DNA from: Vicinamibacterales bacterium
GTDB taxonomy: Bacteria; Acidobacteriota; Vicinamibacteria; Vicinamibacterales; Fen-181
Length of the DNA: 64,000 nucleotides
Assembly (NCBI GenBank): GCA_036504215.1
Contig: DASXVO010000056.1
Coordinates: forward strand, 58,435 to 122,434
Direction: 5' to 3'
A program made the translations under genes and the position numbers. Within the stretch, counting starts at the first letter, position 1. Every line of letters begins with the position of its first letter. The notes beneath the pieces are model-generated. The model saw only the letters and a list, made by a program, of their open reading frames with translations. It was not told the origin of the DNA and did not search any database. This document shows, piece by piece, positions 27,048 through 35,979 of this stretch.

Positions 27048-29081
27048 ATGCTGCTGTTCATCCCGCTCCTGCCGTTTCTCGGGTTCCTGCTGAACGCGTC
27101 GTTCGGACGCCGCCTGTCGAAGACCGTGTCCGGCGGCGCGGCGGTGGCGGCGATGTTCGTGTCGTTCGCGGTTGCGGCGGCGGCCTCGTGGTCGCTGGTG
27201 CAGAGACCGCCCGACGCGCGCGTCATCGACCAGACGCTGTTCACCTGGATCCCGTCGGGCGACTTGCAGGTGCCGTTCGCGTTCCGCCTCGATCCGTTGT
27301 CGATGGTGATGATCCTCGTCGTGACCGGAATCGGATCGCTCATCCACCTGTACTCGACCGGGTACATGCACGAGGAGCGCGACAGCGAATATGCGCGGTA
27401 CTTCTCCTACCTGAACCTGTTTGCCTCGTTCATGCTCGTGCTCGTCCTGGCGCCGAACCTCCTCGTGATGTTCGTCGGCTGGGAAGGCGTCGGCCTCTGC
27501 TCGTACCTGCTGATCGGGTTCTGGTACCACAAGAAGACGGCGGCGGATGCCGGCAAGAAGGCGTTCATCGTCAACCGGATCGGCGATTTCGGGTTCCTGC
27601 TCGGCGTCCTGCTGCTGTTCTCCCGCTTCGGCACCCTCGACTTCCACCGGCTCGCCGCCAGCATCGAGACGCTCGCGCCCGAGACGGCGTTCGGCACGCT
27701 GTCGGTGGCGGCGCTGCTGCTGTTTGTTGGCGCCACCGGCAAGTCCGCGCAGATCCCGCTCTACGTCTGGCTGCCGGATGCGATGGAAGGGCCGACGCCC
27801 GTGTCCGCGCTGATCCACGCCGCGACGATGGTGACGGCGGGCGTGTACATGATCGGGCGGAACGCGGTGCTCTACTCCCACGCGCCCGGCGTGCTCGAGA
27901 TTGTGGCGGTTGTCGGCGTGGCCACCGCCGTGATGGCGGCCACGATCGGTCTCGTCCAGAACGACATCAAGCGGGTGCTCGCGTACTCCACCGTGTCGCA
28001 GCTGGGTCTGATGTTCCTGGCGATGGGCGTCGGCGCCTATGCGTCGGGCATCTTCCATCTCTACACCCATGCGTTCTTCAAGGCGCTGCTGTTCCTCGGT
28101 TCGGGTGCCGTGATTCACGCGCTCGCCGGCGAACAGGATCTGCGCCGGATGGGCGGGCTGCGCAAGGAGTTGCCGATCACGTACTGGACGTTCCTCGTCG
28201 GCGCCCTGGCGATCGCCGGCGTGCCCCTGCTCTCGGGGTTCTTCAGCAAGGACGAGCTGCTGTACCGCACCTACGCGAGCGGGCATCGGTGGCTGTGGTT
28301 GTTCGGCAGTCTCGCGTCGCTGATGACCGCGTGCTACATGTTCCGCCTGGTCTTCCTGGCCTTCCACGGACCGAGGGCCGCCGCCCCCGCGTATCCGGGA
28401 ATCGATGCGACGGCGGACCATGCGCCCGCCCAGGCCGGCGCCGGCCACGGCGGGGACGCGCACGCCGGCCGTCTGCACGACGCGCCACGCAGCATGGCGA
28501 TCGTGCTCGTCGTGCTGGCCGTGGGCGCGGTCCTCGCGGGCTATGCCGGCGTCCCGACGGCGCTCGGCGGATCGAACCGGATCGAGCAGTTCCTCCAGCC
28601 GAGCTTCACCGCAGCGGGAGCCGCGGAAGGCGCCGGCGGCGGTCTCGCCACGCGTTTGTCCGACGAGCCGCGCCAGGGTGAGGGGGAGGACACGGCCACC
28701 GAACTGCGCCTGATGGCGGTCTCCACGGCGTTGGCGTTGGTCGGGATCGGCCTCGCGACGCTGTTCTTCCTGCGACGTCGCGACCTCGCCGACCACCTGG
28801 CCGCACGATTCCGCGGCCTGCATCGGCTGTTGCTCCACAAGTACTACGTGGACGAAGTGTACGACGCCGGGATCGTGCAGCCGATTCGGCTGCTGTCCGA
28901 GCATGGCCTCTGGAAGGGTGTGGACGTGGGCGTAATCGACGGGGCGGTCAACGGTGCAGCCGTGACCGTGCGCGGGGCGAGCGGTCTGCTGCGCAGGCTT
29001 CAGACCGGCTCGATCCGTGCGTATGCGGCGTCGCTGCTCGTCGGCGCGCTGGTCATTCTGGCCTACGTCTTGTGGCCGTAA
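27048..29081 (+). CDS. nuoL: NADH-quinone oxidoreductase subunit L
   Basis: The 677-aa NuoL is the distal antiporter-like proton pump with the long lateral helix. It shows FVGWEGVGLCSYLLIGFWY, KSAQIPLYVWLPDAMEGPTP with the pumping Lys, LVQNDIKRVLAYSTVSQLG and KALLFLGSGAVIHAL. A His- and Gly-rich loop lies around residue 465 (HAPAQAGAGHGGDAHAG), a common variable region. The C-terminal hydrophobic segment LLVGALVILAYVLWP ends the lateral arm. The gene is intact. Confidence 0.96.
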   Translation: MLLFIPLLPFLGFLLNASFGRRLSKTVSGGAAVAAMFVSFAVAAAASWSLVQRPPDARVIDQTLFTWIPSGDLQVPFAFRLDPLSMVMILVVTGIGSLIHLYSTGYMHEERDSEYARYFSYLNLFASFMLVLVLAPNLLVMFVGWEGVGLCSYLLIGFWYHKKTAADAGKKAFIVNRIGDFGFLLGVLLLFSRFGTLDFHRLAASIETLAPETAFGTLSVAALLLFVGATGKSAQIPLYVWLPDAMEGPTPVSALIHAATMVTAGVYMIGRNAVLYSHAPGVLEIVAVVGVATAVMAATIGLVQNDIKRVLAYSTVSQLGLMFLAMGVGAYASGIFHLYTHAFFKALLFLGSGAVIHALAGEQDLRRMGGLRKELPITYWTFLVGALAIAGVPLLSGFFSKDELLYRTYASGHRWLWLFGSLASLMTACYMFRLVFLAFHGPRAAAPAYPGIDATADHAPAQAGAGHGGDAHAGRLHDAPRSMAIVLVVLAVGAVLAGYAGVPTALGGSNRIEQFLQPSFTAAGAAEGAGGGLATRLSDEPRQGEGEDTATELRLMAVSTALALVGIGLATLFFLRRRDLADHLAARFRGLHRLLLHKYYVDEVYDAGIVQPIRLLSEHGLWKGVDVGVIDGAVNGAAVTVRGASGLLRRLQTGSIRAYAASLLVGALVILAYVLWP

Positions 29082-29100
29082 CCGATTACCGAGTGTTCCG

Positions 29101-30672
29101 GTGCTGACAACAATCGTCTTCCTGCCGCTGGCCGGCGCCCTGCTGCTGCTCCTCATCGACAATCGCGACGGCCGTCGTGATTTTGTCGTCCGCGTCGTCG
29201 CGCTGGGCGCATCGCTGCTCGTCTTCGCGGCGACGCTGCTGCTGTGGGCCCGCTTCGATCCGACGCGCGCCGACTTCCAGTTCGTCGAGCGGCTCGATTG
29301 GATTCCGGCCTTCGGCATCCAGTACCACCTGGGTGTCGATGGCATCAGCCTGTTCCTCCTGGTCCTCACCGGATTCCTCACACCGATCGCCCTGCTGTCG
29401 TCCTGGGGCTCCGTGCACAAGCGGCTGAAGGAGTTCGCGGCATTCGTGCTGGCGCTCGAGTGCGCGATGCTCGGCGTCTTCGTCTCGATCGACCTGTTCC
29501 TGTTCTATATCTTCTGGGACGCGATGCTCGTCCCGATGTACTTCCTCATCGGCATCTGGGGCTACGACCGGCGTATCTATGCGGCGGTGAAGTTCATTCT
29601 CTACACGGCGGCCGGCAGCCTGCTGATGCTCATCGCGATCATCGGCCTCGCCTGGATGCACAACTCGACCAACGGCAGCTACACGTTCGACCTGCTCAAG
29701 CTGTACGACCTGCGGCTTCCGCGTCAGCTCGAGTTCTGGTTCTTCCTGGCCTTCACGCTGGCGTTCGCGATCAAGGTGCCGCTCTTCCCGTTCCACACGT
29801 GGCTGCCCGACGCGCACGTCGAGGCGCCCACGGCGGGATCCGTCATTCTCGCCGGCGTCCTCCTGAAGATGGGGACCTACGGTCTCGTGCGGTTTGCGTT
29901 CCCGCTGTTCCCCTCGGCGGCCGCCTACTTTGCCCCGGCGCTCGCAGTGCTCGCCGTGATTGGCATCATCTACGGCGCGCTGGTGGCGATGGTGCAGCCC
30001 GACCTCAAGAAACTCGTGGCCTACTCGAGCGTCAGCCATCTCGGGGTCGTGGTGCTCGGCATCTGCGCGCTGAACGTGCAGGGTGTGCAGGGGGCGGTCT
30101 ACCAGATGCTCAATCACGGCGTGAGCACCGGCGGGCTGTTCCTCATCGTCGGCATGTTGTCCGACCGTCGCCACACCCGGCAGATCGCGGAGTTCGGCGG
30201 ACTGAAGGCCGTCATGCCCAGGCTGGTCGCCGCCTTCCTGCTCATCACACTGGCGTCGATCGGCCTGCCCGGACTGAACGGCTTTGTCGGCGAGTTCCTG
30301 ATCCTGCTGGGGGCGTTCAGGTGGGACCCGCGCTACGCCGCGTTCGCCGCGACGGGCGTCATCCTCTCGGCCGTCTACATGCTCTGGATGTTCCAGCGGG
30401 TGAACTACGGTCCGGTGACGCACGACGAGAACCGGGCACTGCCGGATCTGACGGTGCGGGAACGCTGGGTCATCGTGCCCATCGTGGCGATGTCGGTGCT
30501 GATGGGCGTGATGCCGGGCGTGTTCCTCCGACCGATGCAACCGTCGGTCGAGCGGTTCCTGCAGCGCGTGAGCCGCGACACGGTGGCCACGCATCCTGCC
30601 GCGTCGAGCCAGTCGTTGAGCGGCATCAAGGTGACGAATCTCCCACCCGCCGACGTGCGGGTGAAGAACTGA
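29101..30672 (+). CDS. nuoM: NADH-quinone oxidoreductase subunit M
   Basis: The GTG at 29101 gives 523 aa; an in-frame ATG at 29017 lies inside nuoL. NuoM is an antiporter-like pump subunit. Family signatures are WIPAFGIQYHLGVDGISLFL, FYIFWDAMLVPMYFLIGIWG, KVPLFPFHTWLPDAHVEAPT (with the channel Lys) and KKLVAYSSVSHLGVVVLGI. The gene is 19 bp after nuoL and 4 bp before nuoN. Confidence 0.96.
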   Translation: MLTTIVFLPLAGALLLLLIDNRDGRRDFVVRVVALGASLLVFAATLLLWARFDPTRADFQFVERLDWIPAFGIQYHLGVDGISLFLLVLTGFLTPIALLSSWGSVHKRLKEFAAFVLALECAMLGVFVSIDLFLFYIFWDAMLVPMYFLIGIWGYDRRIYAAVKFILYTAAGSLLMLIAIIGLAWMHNSTNGSYTFDLLKLYDLRLPRQLEFWFFLAFTLAFAIKVPLFPFHTWLPDAHVEAPTAGSVILAGVLLKMGTYGLVRFAFPLFPSAAAYFAPALAVLAVIGIIYGALVAMVQPDLKKLVAYSSVSHLGVVVLGICALNVQGVQGAVYQMLNHGVSTGGLFLIVGMLSDRRHTRQIAEFGGLKAVMPRLVAAFLLITLASIGLPGLNGFVGEFLILLGAFRWDPRYAAFAATGVILSAVYMLWMFQRVNYGPVTHDENRALPDLTVRERWVIVPIVAMSVLMGVMPGVFLRPMQPSVERFLQRVSRDTVATHPAASSQSLSGIKVTNLPPADVRVKN

Positions 30673-30676
30673 ATTC

Positions 30677-32122
30677 ATGGTATCGACCTCCATCGCCGCC
30701 ATCGTTCCCATCCTCTGCGTGACCGCCGCGGGCATTGCCGCGATGCTGGCCGAAGCGTTCCGGGAACCGCACGAGCGGATGCCGATCAGCGGTCTTGGTC
30801 TTGTCGGCCTCGTCGGTGCCGGCATCAGTTGCGTGTTGCTCTGGGGCCGCAATGCGACGTCGTTCGGCGTTGTCTCGGCGGACAACTTCGGCCTGTTCAT
30901 CAGCCTGGTGCTGGTCCTCATCGGCGTCGTGACCATGCTGCTGGCGCCGCAGTTGGTGGAGCGCGATGAGCTGCCGGGCGGTGAGTTCTATGCCCTGTCG
31001 CTGTTCGCGCTCGCCGGCATGATGCTGATGGCGATGGCCACCGACCTGCTGGTGATCTTCCTCGCGCTCGAAGTGCTGTCGCTCGCGGTCTACGTCCTGA
31101 CGGCGATCCGCCGGGAGGCCGCGGCATCGGTCGAAGGGGCGTTCAAGTACTTCATCCTCGGCGGCTTCTCGAGCGCCTTCTTCCTCTACGGCCTCGCGTT
31201 CGTCTACGGCGTGACGGGCAGCACGCGGCTGGACAAGGTGGGCAGTGCGATCGCGTCGAATGCCGGGAGCCATCCGGAGCTGGTGCTGGTGGCGTTGGGG
31301 TTCCTCATCGTCGGGTTCGGTTTCAAGGTGTCGGCCGTGCCGTTCCACATGTGGACGCCCGACGCGTACGAGGGCGCACCGGCGATCGTGACCGGCTTCA
31401 TGTCCACCGGCGTGAAAGCGGCTGCATTTGCCGCGTTCGTACGCGTGTTCGTGACGGCTTTCCAGCCGGTGCAGGCGACGTGGACGCCGATCCTCTGGGC
31501 AGTCGCGTCCGTCACCATGATCCTCGGCACGGTGGTTGGCGTCGCCCAGGTCAACCTCAAGCGGATGCTGGCGTATTCGAGCATAGCCCACGCCGGCTAT
31601 ATCCTGGTCGGCCTCGTGTCGGGAAACGATGTGGGGAAGAGTGCGATCCTCTTCTACCTGCTGGCCTACGGAATCACGAACCTCGGGGCGTTCGGCGTGA
31701 TTGCGCTGCTCGGGACTCGCGACCGCGCGAACGACGACCTCGACAGCGTCACCGGACTCTCCGACCGCCATCCAGCGCTGGCGGCCGTCCTTGCCGTGCT
31801 GCTGCTGTCGCTCGGCGGCATCCCTCCCACCGCAGGCTTCGTGGGCAAGTGGTACATCTTCAGCGCCGCCGTTCGCGCCGGCGACTACGGCCTCGCCATC
31901 ATTGGCGTCGTGACCAGCGTCGTGTCGATCTTCTTCTACCTGCGGGTCATCGTCATGATGTACATGGCCGAACCGGCCGAAATGCATGGCGGACCCGCCA
32001 CCGCCCCATCCCGCGCGGCGGTATTCGCCCTGGCGGCGACGATTGCCGCCACGTTCTACCTGGGCGTGCTGCCGACACAGGTCATCGACCTCGCCGCACG
32101 ATCCATAGGCAGCCTGCGGTAA
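30677..32122 (+). CDS. nuoN: NADH-quinone oxidoreductase subunit N
   Basis: The 481-aa NuoN is the third antiporter-like pump and the last gene of the operon. It shows LALEVLSLAVYVLTAIRR, EGAFKYFILGGFSSAFFLYG, SAVPFHMWTPDAYEGAPAIV and NLKRMLAYSSIAHAGYILVG. The stop codon overlaps a REP-like palindrome (ATTGGGGTCGGG). No clear intrinsic terminator follows. Confidence 0.96.
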   Translation: MVSTSIAAIVPILCVTAAGIAAMLAEAFREPHERMPISGLGLVGLVGAGISCVLLWGRNATSFGVVSADNFGLFISLVLVLIGVVTMLLAPQLVERDELPGGEFYALSLFALAGMMLMAMATDLLVIFLALEVLSLAVYVLTAIRREAAASVEGAFKYFILGGFSSAFFLYGLAFVYGVTGSTRLDKVGSAIASNAGSHPELVLVALGFLIVGFGFKVSAVPFHMWTPDAYEGAPAIVTGFMSTGVKAAAFAAFVRVFVTAFQPVQATWTPILWAVASVTMILGTVVGVAQVNLKRMLAYSSIAHAGYILVGLVSGNDVGKSAILFYLLAYGITNLGAFGVIALLGTRDRANDDLDSVTGLSDRHPALAAVLAVLLLSLGGIPPTAGFVGKWYIFSAAVRAGDYGLAIIGVVTSVVSIFFYLRVIVMMYMAEPAEMHGGPATAPSRAAVFALAATIAATFYLGVLPTQVIDLAARSIGSLR

Positions 32123-32138
32123 TTGGGGTCGGGGCCAT
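32122..32138. repeat. REP-like element copy 1
   Basis: ATTGGGGTCGGGGCCAT overlaps the nuoN stop codon. It matches the copy at 41038-41055 in its first 12 bases, which also overlaps a gene end. It is a short imperfect palindrome of the kind linked to REP/RAYT systems, but no RAYT transposase is in the window. Confidence 0.5.
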
Positions 32139-32208
32139 CGACCGAACAGCGATCGCCCCTTCAACCATTCCCGCGTTCCGCCGGTCTATAGCACCAGCGG
32201 AAGGCACC

Positions 32209-32430
32209 ATGCGGCTACTGAGAATCCTTCGAAGCGAGATGCTGTCGTGCAGTTGCTTCGTGGGCGTCTACGAGATGTACAACGGCCAGGCCGTCTGGAT
32301 CGTGGAAGAGGCCGGGGCGGCGTGTCCCAATCCCTGGCATCAGCCCGGTCGCGTGGTCGAGCGCCCGTCCGGGACGCCGATGGACGGCGACCGGCCGTCC
32401 TCCTCCAGCCCCGCGCGGGTCGCGTCCTAG
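32209..32430 (+). CDS. Small hypothetical protein with SCSC motif
   Basis: This is a 73-aa frame in the 486-bp gap between nuoN and the CheD-HDOD gene. I do not recognise it with certainty. The first 47 residues look ordered: RLLRILRSEMLSCSCFVGVY, then EMYNGQAVWIVEEAGAACPN. The three cysteines (two in SCSC, one in AACP) could bind metal or form disulfides. The tail is Pro/Ser-rich. ATG 32209 has a weak GGAAGG upstream (6-7 nt). It could also be non-coding, since GC-rich DNA keeps frames open. Confidence 0.4.
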   Translation: MRLLRILRSEMLSCSCFVGVYEMYNGQAVWIVEEAGAACPNPWHQPGRVVERPSGTPMDGDRPSSSSPARVAS

Positions 32431-32608
32431 CAGCCTGTGGTGAAAGCCCCGCCGGCATTCGGCCGACGCTGCATCCCACCCGGCTGCGTTGGTCCTCCCT
32501 CGAATATTGCCCGATATTCTCTGTCGTCGCGCCTTGCCGGCTGGGCGCATCGTCGCCCACGGTGCTGCGCCGCGACTTCCACCACGGGCTGCTGGCCCAC
32601 CCGAAGCA

Positions 32609-33952
32609 TCAGGAATAGCCGGGCGCCTGCAGGTCCGCCCAGCGGATGCGGCCAATCAGTTCCGGAAGGGATCCCGCCTCCAGGCCGAGATGCCGCAGGG
32701 CATCGGCGAGGTCACTCGTCCCCATGCGATCCAGATCGTGCCCGGCATCGAAACGCGAGACGAGCAGGTTGGCAAGATAGACGAGGTACGGAAGGGTCTT
32801 GTCGCCCTCGGCTTCCGCCGGGCGTGTGTGGTGGGCGATGACATTCCACAAGACGGCCGGGAACGACCAGAGCTCGGCCAACCGCGCCCCGGCCTCCTCA
32901 TGCGAGACTCCGAGAACGGACCGCTCGACATCGAGCAGTTCGGCCCCCTCTGCGACCACCTCCCTGTAGAACAGCGGGCGGGCCGACGCGACGTACTGAT
33001 CGAGCAGCACCTTGCCGATGTCGTGCAGCAGACCCGCCGTGTACGCGAGGTCGCGTTGGGCAGCGCCGGTCAGCATGGCGAGCTGTTCCGACACGATGGC
33101 CGTCGACACGGCGTGATGATAGAGGCCGCCGCGGGACATCGAGTATCCCCGCTGGTAACTGCTGAAGAATGTGCCCATCACGGTCGAAAGGATGAGCTCG
33201 CCGACCAACCGTCCGCCAAGCAGCACCAGCGCGCGGTCGATCGACTTGATCTCTTCTCGCGCGCCCAGATACGCGGAATTGCACGTCCTGATGACCTTCG
33301 CGGTCAATACCTGGTCACGCCGGATCTCCTGAGCGATCTCGTGGAGGCTGTAGTCGTCGATCTGGAGCATGCGGATGATCTTGAGCGCTGCCTGCGGGAT
33401 TGGCCTGATGCGGGCGGTCGCCAGATCCAACTCATCGGCGGTCAGGCGCTGAGGCCTGACGCCGACGGCTGATACGTCGACCGCCATCGGCTCGATCTCG
33501 CACGTCAAGGTCTCGAGGTCCAGCGCCAACCTCGAACCGAAGTGGCCACCCGTTTCCGAGCAGACGACCCGGACGGCGGCGTCCTTCAGCATCGCGTCGA
33601 CGACGTCGACAGTCCGGCCGCCGATGTCCAGATCCAGATCCAGGCTGGTGACGCTCCCCACGAGGGCGCCGCCCGCGACGGTGGCCTCCATGGACTCGGG
33701 CGAGCACCCTGCGGCTCTCAGTTCGTCCAGGAATAGCGGGATGCTCGTTCTGGCGCAGAGCGCGCTGCCGAACGCGAGGCCCGCCGAGACGGCTTCCGGC
33801 AGGAGGATGTGCAGCAGGCCGCCGACTTGCGCCCGGCGATCCACGATGGCCACGCCGACACAGGTGCCCAGGTACGCCTCGAGGTATTCCCGTCGCGTCT
33901 TGGCGACGCGGTAATCCCCGGAAGCGACGTGGGTTCTGGGCAATGGCCTCAT
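32609..33952 (-). CDS. CheD-HDOD fusion protein
   Basis: This 447-aa two-domain protein joins two signalling modules. Residues 15-160 resemble CheD chemoreceptor glutamine deamidase: YLGTCVGVAIVD holds the candidate nucleophile C31, GGLLHILLPEA the His (H48), and MEATVAGGALVG follows. Residues 180-390 are an HDOD domain: RIRPIPQAALKIIRMLQIDD, NSAYLGAREEIKSIDRALVL and YTAGLLHDIGKVLLDQY, with the HD pair at 310-311, and VIAHHTRP later. The frame stays open into the selA region on the same strand, but the ATG at 33952 overlapping the selA stop (ATGA) is the sensible start. Its role is presumably in signalling; a link to SelA is only positional. No other chemotaxis gene is in the window. Confidence 0.8.
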   Translation of the reverse strand: MRPLPRTHVASGDYRVAKTRREYLEAYLGTCVGVAIVDRRAQVGGLLHILLPEAVSAGLAFGSALCARTSIPLFLDELRAAGCSPESMEATVAGGALVGSVTSLDLDLDIGGRTVDVVDAMLKDAAVRVVCSETGGHFGSRLALDLETLTCEIEPMAVDVSAVGVRPQRLTADELDLATARIRPIPQAALKIIRMLQIDDYSLHEIAQEIRRDQVLTAKVIRTCNSAYLGAREEIKSIDRALVLLGGRLVGELILSTVMGTFFSSYQRGYSMSRGGLYHHAVSTAIVSEQLAMLTGAAQRDLAYTAGLLHDIGKVLLDQYVASARPLFYREVVAEGAELLDVERSVLGVSHEEAGARLAELWSFPAVLWNVIAHHTRPAEAEGDKTLPYLVYLANLLVSRFDAGHDLDRMGTSDLADALRHLGLEAGSLPELIGRIRWADLQAPGYS

Positions 33953-35391
33953 CGTGGGGTCCTCGCGCTGCCTCGGTAGGGCAGCTCCGCCAACGCCGTG
34001 GCAACGACATCGTCTTGGTCGGGTTGCACGGTCCTGAGGTCGAGCAACAGCCGGTCTTTCTCGATGCGCCCAACCACGGGCGGTTCCCGTCTCCGCAGGT
34101 GCTCGTCGATCCAGTTCGCGCTCCGCACGGCGTGGGTCAGGGCCAGCAGACGCGTCGGGAATTCCAGTCCCGGCGTCGAACCTCCGCCCACCGTGGATTG
34201 CCCGTCGATGAGTTCGACCCGCAGGCCAGGCACCGGGCGGAGAGCATCCGCAAGGGCCGTTGCCCTGGCACCGATCTCTTCGGTGGACAGCAGGATCATC
34301 CGCAGCGCGGGAATCGTGCGGCTGGCCCGGCCCGCGACATACTCGCCGAGTGTCGCCTCGAGCGCCGCGTAGGTCAACTTGTCCACCCGAAGCGCGCGCA
34401 TCAGGGGATGTCGCCGGATTGGTGCCAGCAAATCCGTGCGCCCTGCAATGATACCGGCCTGTGGCCCGCCGAGCAGCTTGTCGCCGCTGAAGCAGATGAG
34501 GTCCACACCCGCGGCCAGGCTGGTTGGCACGCGCGGTTCGCCCCGCAGCAGCGCGTCGAGCCTCGCATCGTCCGATTCCCCGGGCAGCCCAAGATAGCCG
34601 CTGCCGATGTCCTCCACGACCGGTACGGCGTGCTCGCGTCCGAGGGAAACCAGTTCGTCGATCGTCGGCTGCTCGGTGAATCCTTCGATTCGGAAGTTCG
34701 ACCGGTGGACGCGGAGCAGCAGTGCCGTGTCCGGTCCTATCGCCGCTCGGTAGTCCTCGATTCGCGTCCGATTGGTCGTGCCCACCTCGCGAAGCCGTGC
34801 ACCCGACTGCGCCATCACGTCCGGCACCCGGAACCCGCCGCCGATCTCCACCAGTTCGCCCCGCGAGACGACCACTTCGCGTCCAGCGGCCAGCGCGGCA
34901 AGCAGGAGCAGCGTGGCCGCCGCATTGTTGTTGACGACGACCGCGGCTTCGACACCCAGCAAATGACACAGCAGCGCCTCTGCATGTACGTCGCGCCTGC
35001 CGCGTGCGCCGGTGACAACGTCGTATTCGAGATTCGAATAGCCCGGCAGCAGCGTGTTCAGCCGGGTGACCACGGGCGACGCCAGCGGGGCGCGTCCCAG
35101 ATTGGTGTGCACGATCACCCCGGTGGCGTTGACGACGGGACGGAGCGACGGGCGCCCGAGGTGGTGCAGGCGGAGCGTCGCGTGCCGTTCGATGAAGATC
35201 GCAGCCGATTCCTGGTCGTGCACGCCGGTCGTCCCGGCCGCGTCGTCGCGACCCAGTGCGGCGCGCAGTTCCGCCGCGCCAGTCCGCAACGCCTCGACGA
35301 TCGTCCCTGGGCCGAAGTCGCGCTCCAGTGCCGCCACCGCCGGCCGCCGACGCATCTGCTCGATCGAAGGGATGTATCGGTAGTGTGGCAT
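33949..35391 (-). CDS. selA: L-seryl-tRNA(Sec) selenium transferase
   Basis: SelA is a PLP enzyme that converts Ser-tRNA(Sec) to Sec-tRNA(Sec) using selenophosphate. The 480-aa product has the proper N-terminal tRNA-binding segment (YRYIPSIEQMRRRPAVAALE), VNNNAAATLLLLAALAAGRE, the VVSRGELVEIGGGFRVPDV block and DLICFSGDKLLGGPQAGII with the PLP lysine. The length equals that of bona fide SelA, which speaks against a SelA-like ammonia lyase. selB, selC and selD are not in the window. It is followed by the CheD-HDOD gene with an ATGA overlap. Confidence 0.9.
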   Translation of the reverse strand: MPHYRYIPSIEQMRRRPAVAALERDFGPGTIVEALRTGAAELRAALGRDDAAGTTGVHDQESAAIFIERHATLRLHHLGRPSLRPVVNATGVIVHTNLGRAPLASPVVTRLNTLLPGYSNLEYDVVTGARGRRDVHAEALLCHLLGVEAAVVVNNNAAATLLLLAALAAGREVVVSRGELVEIGGGFRVPDVMAQSGARLREVGTTNRTRIEDYRAAIGPDTALLLRVHRSNFRIEGFTEQPTIDELVSLGREHAVPVVEDIGSGYLGLPGESDDARLDALLRGEPRVPTSLAAGVDLICFSGDKLLGGPQAGIIAGRTDLLAPIRRHPLMRALRVDKLTYAALEATLGEYVAGRASRTIPALRMILLSTEEIGARATALADALRPVPGLRVELIDGQSTVGGGSTPGLEFPTRLLALTHAVRSANWIDEHLRRREPPVVGRIEKDRLLLDLRTVQPDQDDVVATALAELPYRGSARTPR

Positions 35392-35412
35392 AGGTCTCGT
35401 GGCCCGGAGTTC

Positions 35413-35442
35413 TTGCCGGGCGTGGTGGACTCAGGATACCAT
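35413..35442 (+). promoter_or_regulatory. Possible promoter for the 35.5-kb hypothetical pair
   Basis: TTGCCG, 18 nt and TACCAT lie in the 108-bp divergent gap between selA and the hypothetical genes. The match is moderate and only one arrangement of several. Confidence 0.35.
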
Positions 35443-35499
35443 CACCGATGATTTGAATCCGGTCCGCACCGACGGGCCGAAGGGTTTCCCAGTCCGATC

Positions 35500-35964
35500 A
35501 TGAGCGAGATGTCATCAACACCGGGCGGTCCGAGCCTGCCTTCGGGCACTCCGGCCGACGAGGTTCCGCAATACCGGCCGCGCGAGCGGTACTGGCCGTA
35601 CGTGGACGTGCCGGAAGAGCCGACCGACGAGGAAGTAGCGGCGCTCGACCCGGCCCTTCGCCAGGAACTGTTCGGCGTCGAGCAGACCGAATTCTCGGTG
35701 ACCGTGGTGTTCCCGCGCTTCGACGGCCCCGTGTACGGGCAGGCCGTCGAACTGGCCCGAAAGTCGTTCGACTATCGGGAAACCGGTACGGGCGAGCGGT
35801 TCCGCCACCGGGCACGCTACCGACCGGGCGACGTGACGGGCTTGCGGGCGCTCTGGAACGTGGTCGGAGATCTCGACGCCGCCGAGGTGCTGGTGGATGA
35901 TCGCCCAGTCCCGTATGCTCGCGAGCTCTGGCTCCCGCTGTTCTGGTTTCTTCTGATGCGATAA
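35500..35964 (+). CDS. Hypothetical protein, 154 aa
   Basis: I do not recognise this gene. The first ~30 residues are Ser/Pro/Gly-rich and probably unfolded. The rest is a compact alpha/beta sequence with ERYWPYVDVPEEPTDEEVAA, FSVTVVFPRFDGPVYGQAVE, a segment rich in Arg and Tyr and the ending LWLPLFWFLLMR. It has no signal peptide, and the C-terminal hydrophobic patch is too short for a confident membrane segment. The next gene follows 15 bp later on the same strand, so the two are probably one operon. Codon use resembles the neighbours. Confidence 0.75.
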   Translation: MSEMSSTPGGPSLPSGTPADEVPQYRPRERYWPYVDVPEEPTDEEVAALDPALRQELFGVEQTEFSVTVVFPRFDGPVYGQAVELARKSFDYRETGTGERFRHRARYRPGDVTGLRALWNVVGDLDAAEVLVDDRPVPYARELWLPLFWFLLMR

Positions 35965-35979
35965 CCGCCAGGGAGCGCC

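Noticed and set aside
26958..29420. 820-aa open frame on the minus strand across nuoL
   Set aside because: It is the antisense shadow of nuoL, Arg/Gln/His-rich, with no family pattern; high GC leaves such frames open.
29086..30936. 616-aa open frame on the minus strand across nuoM
   Set aside because: Composition is Arg/Glu/His-rich with no domain; the sense strand codes an intact NuoM.
32609..34969. 786-aa reading of the CheD-HDOD frame through selA
   Set aside because: The upstream part is the selA gene in another frame; the ATG at 33952 with ATGA overlap is the natural start.
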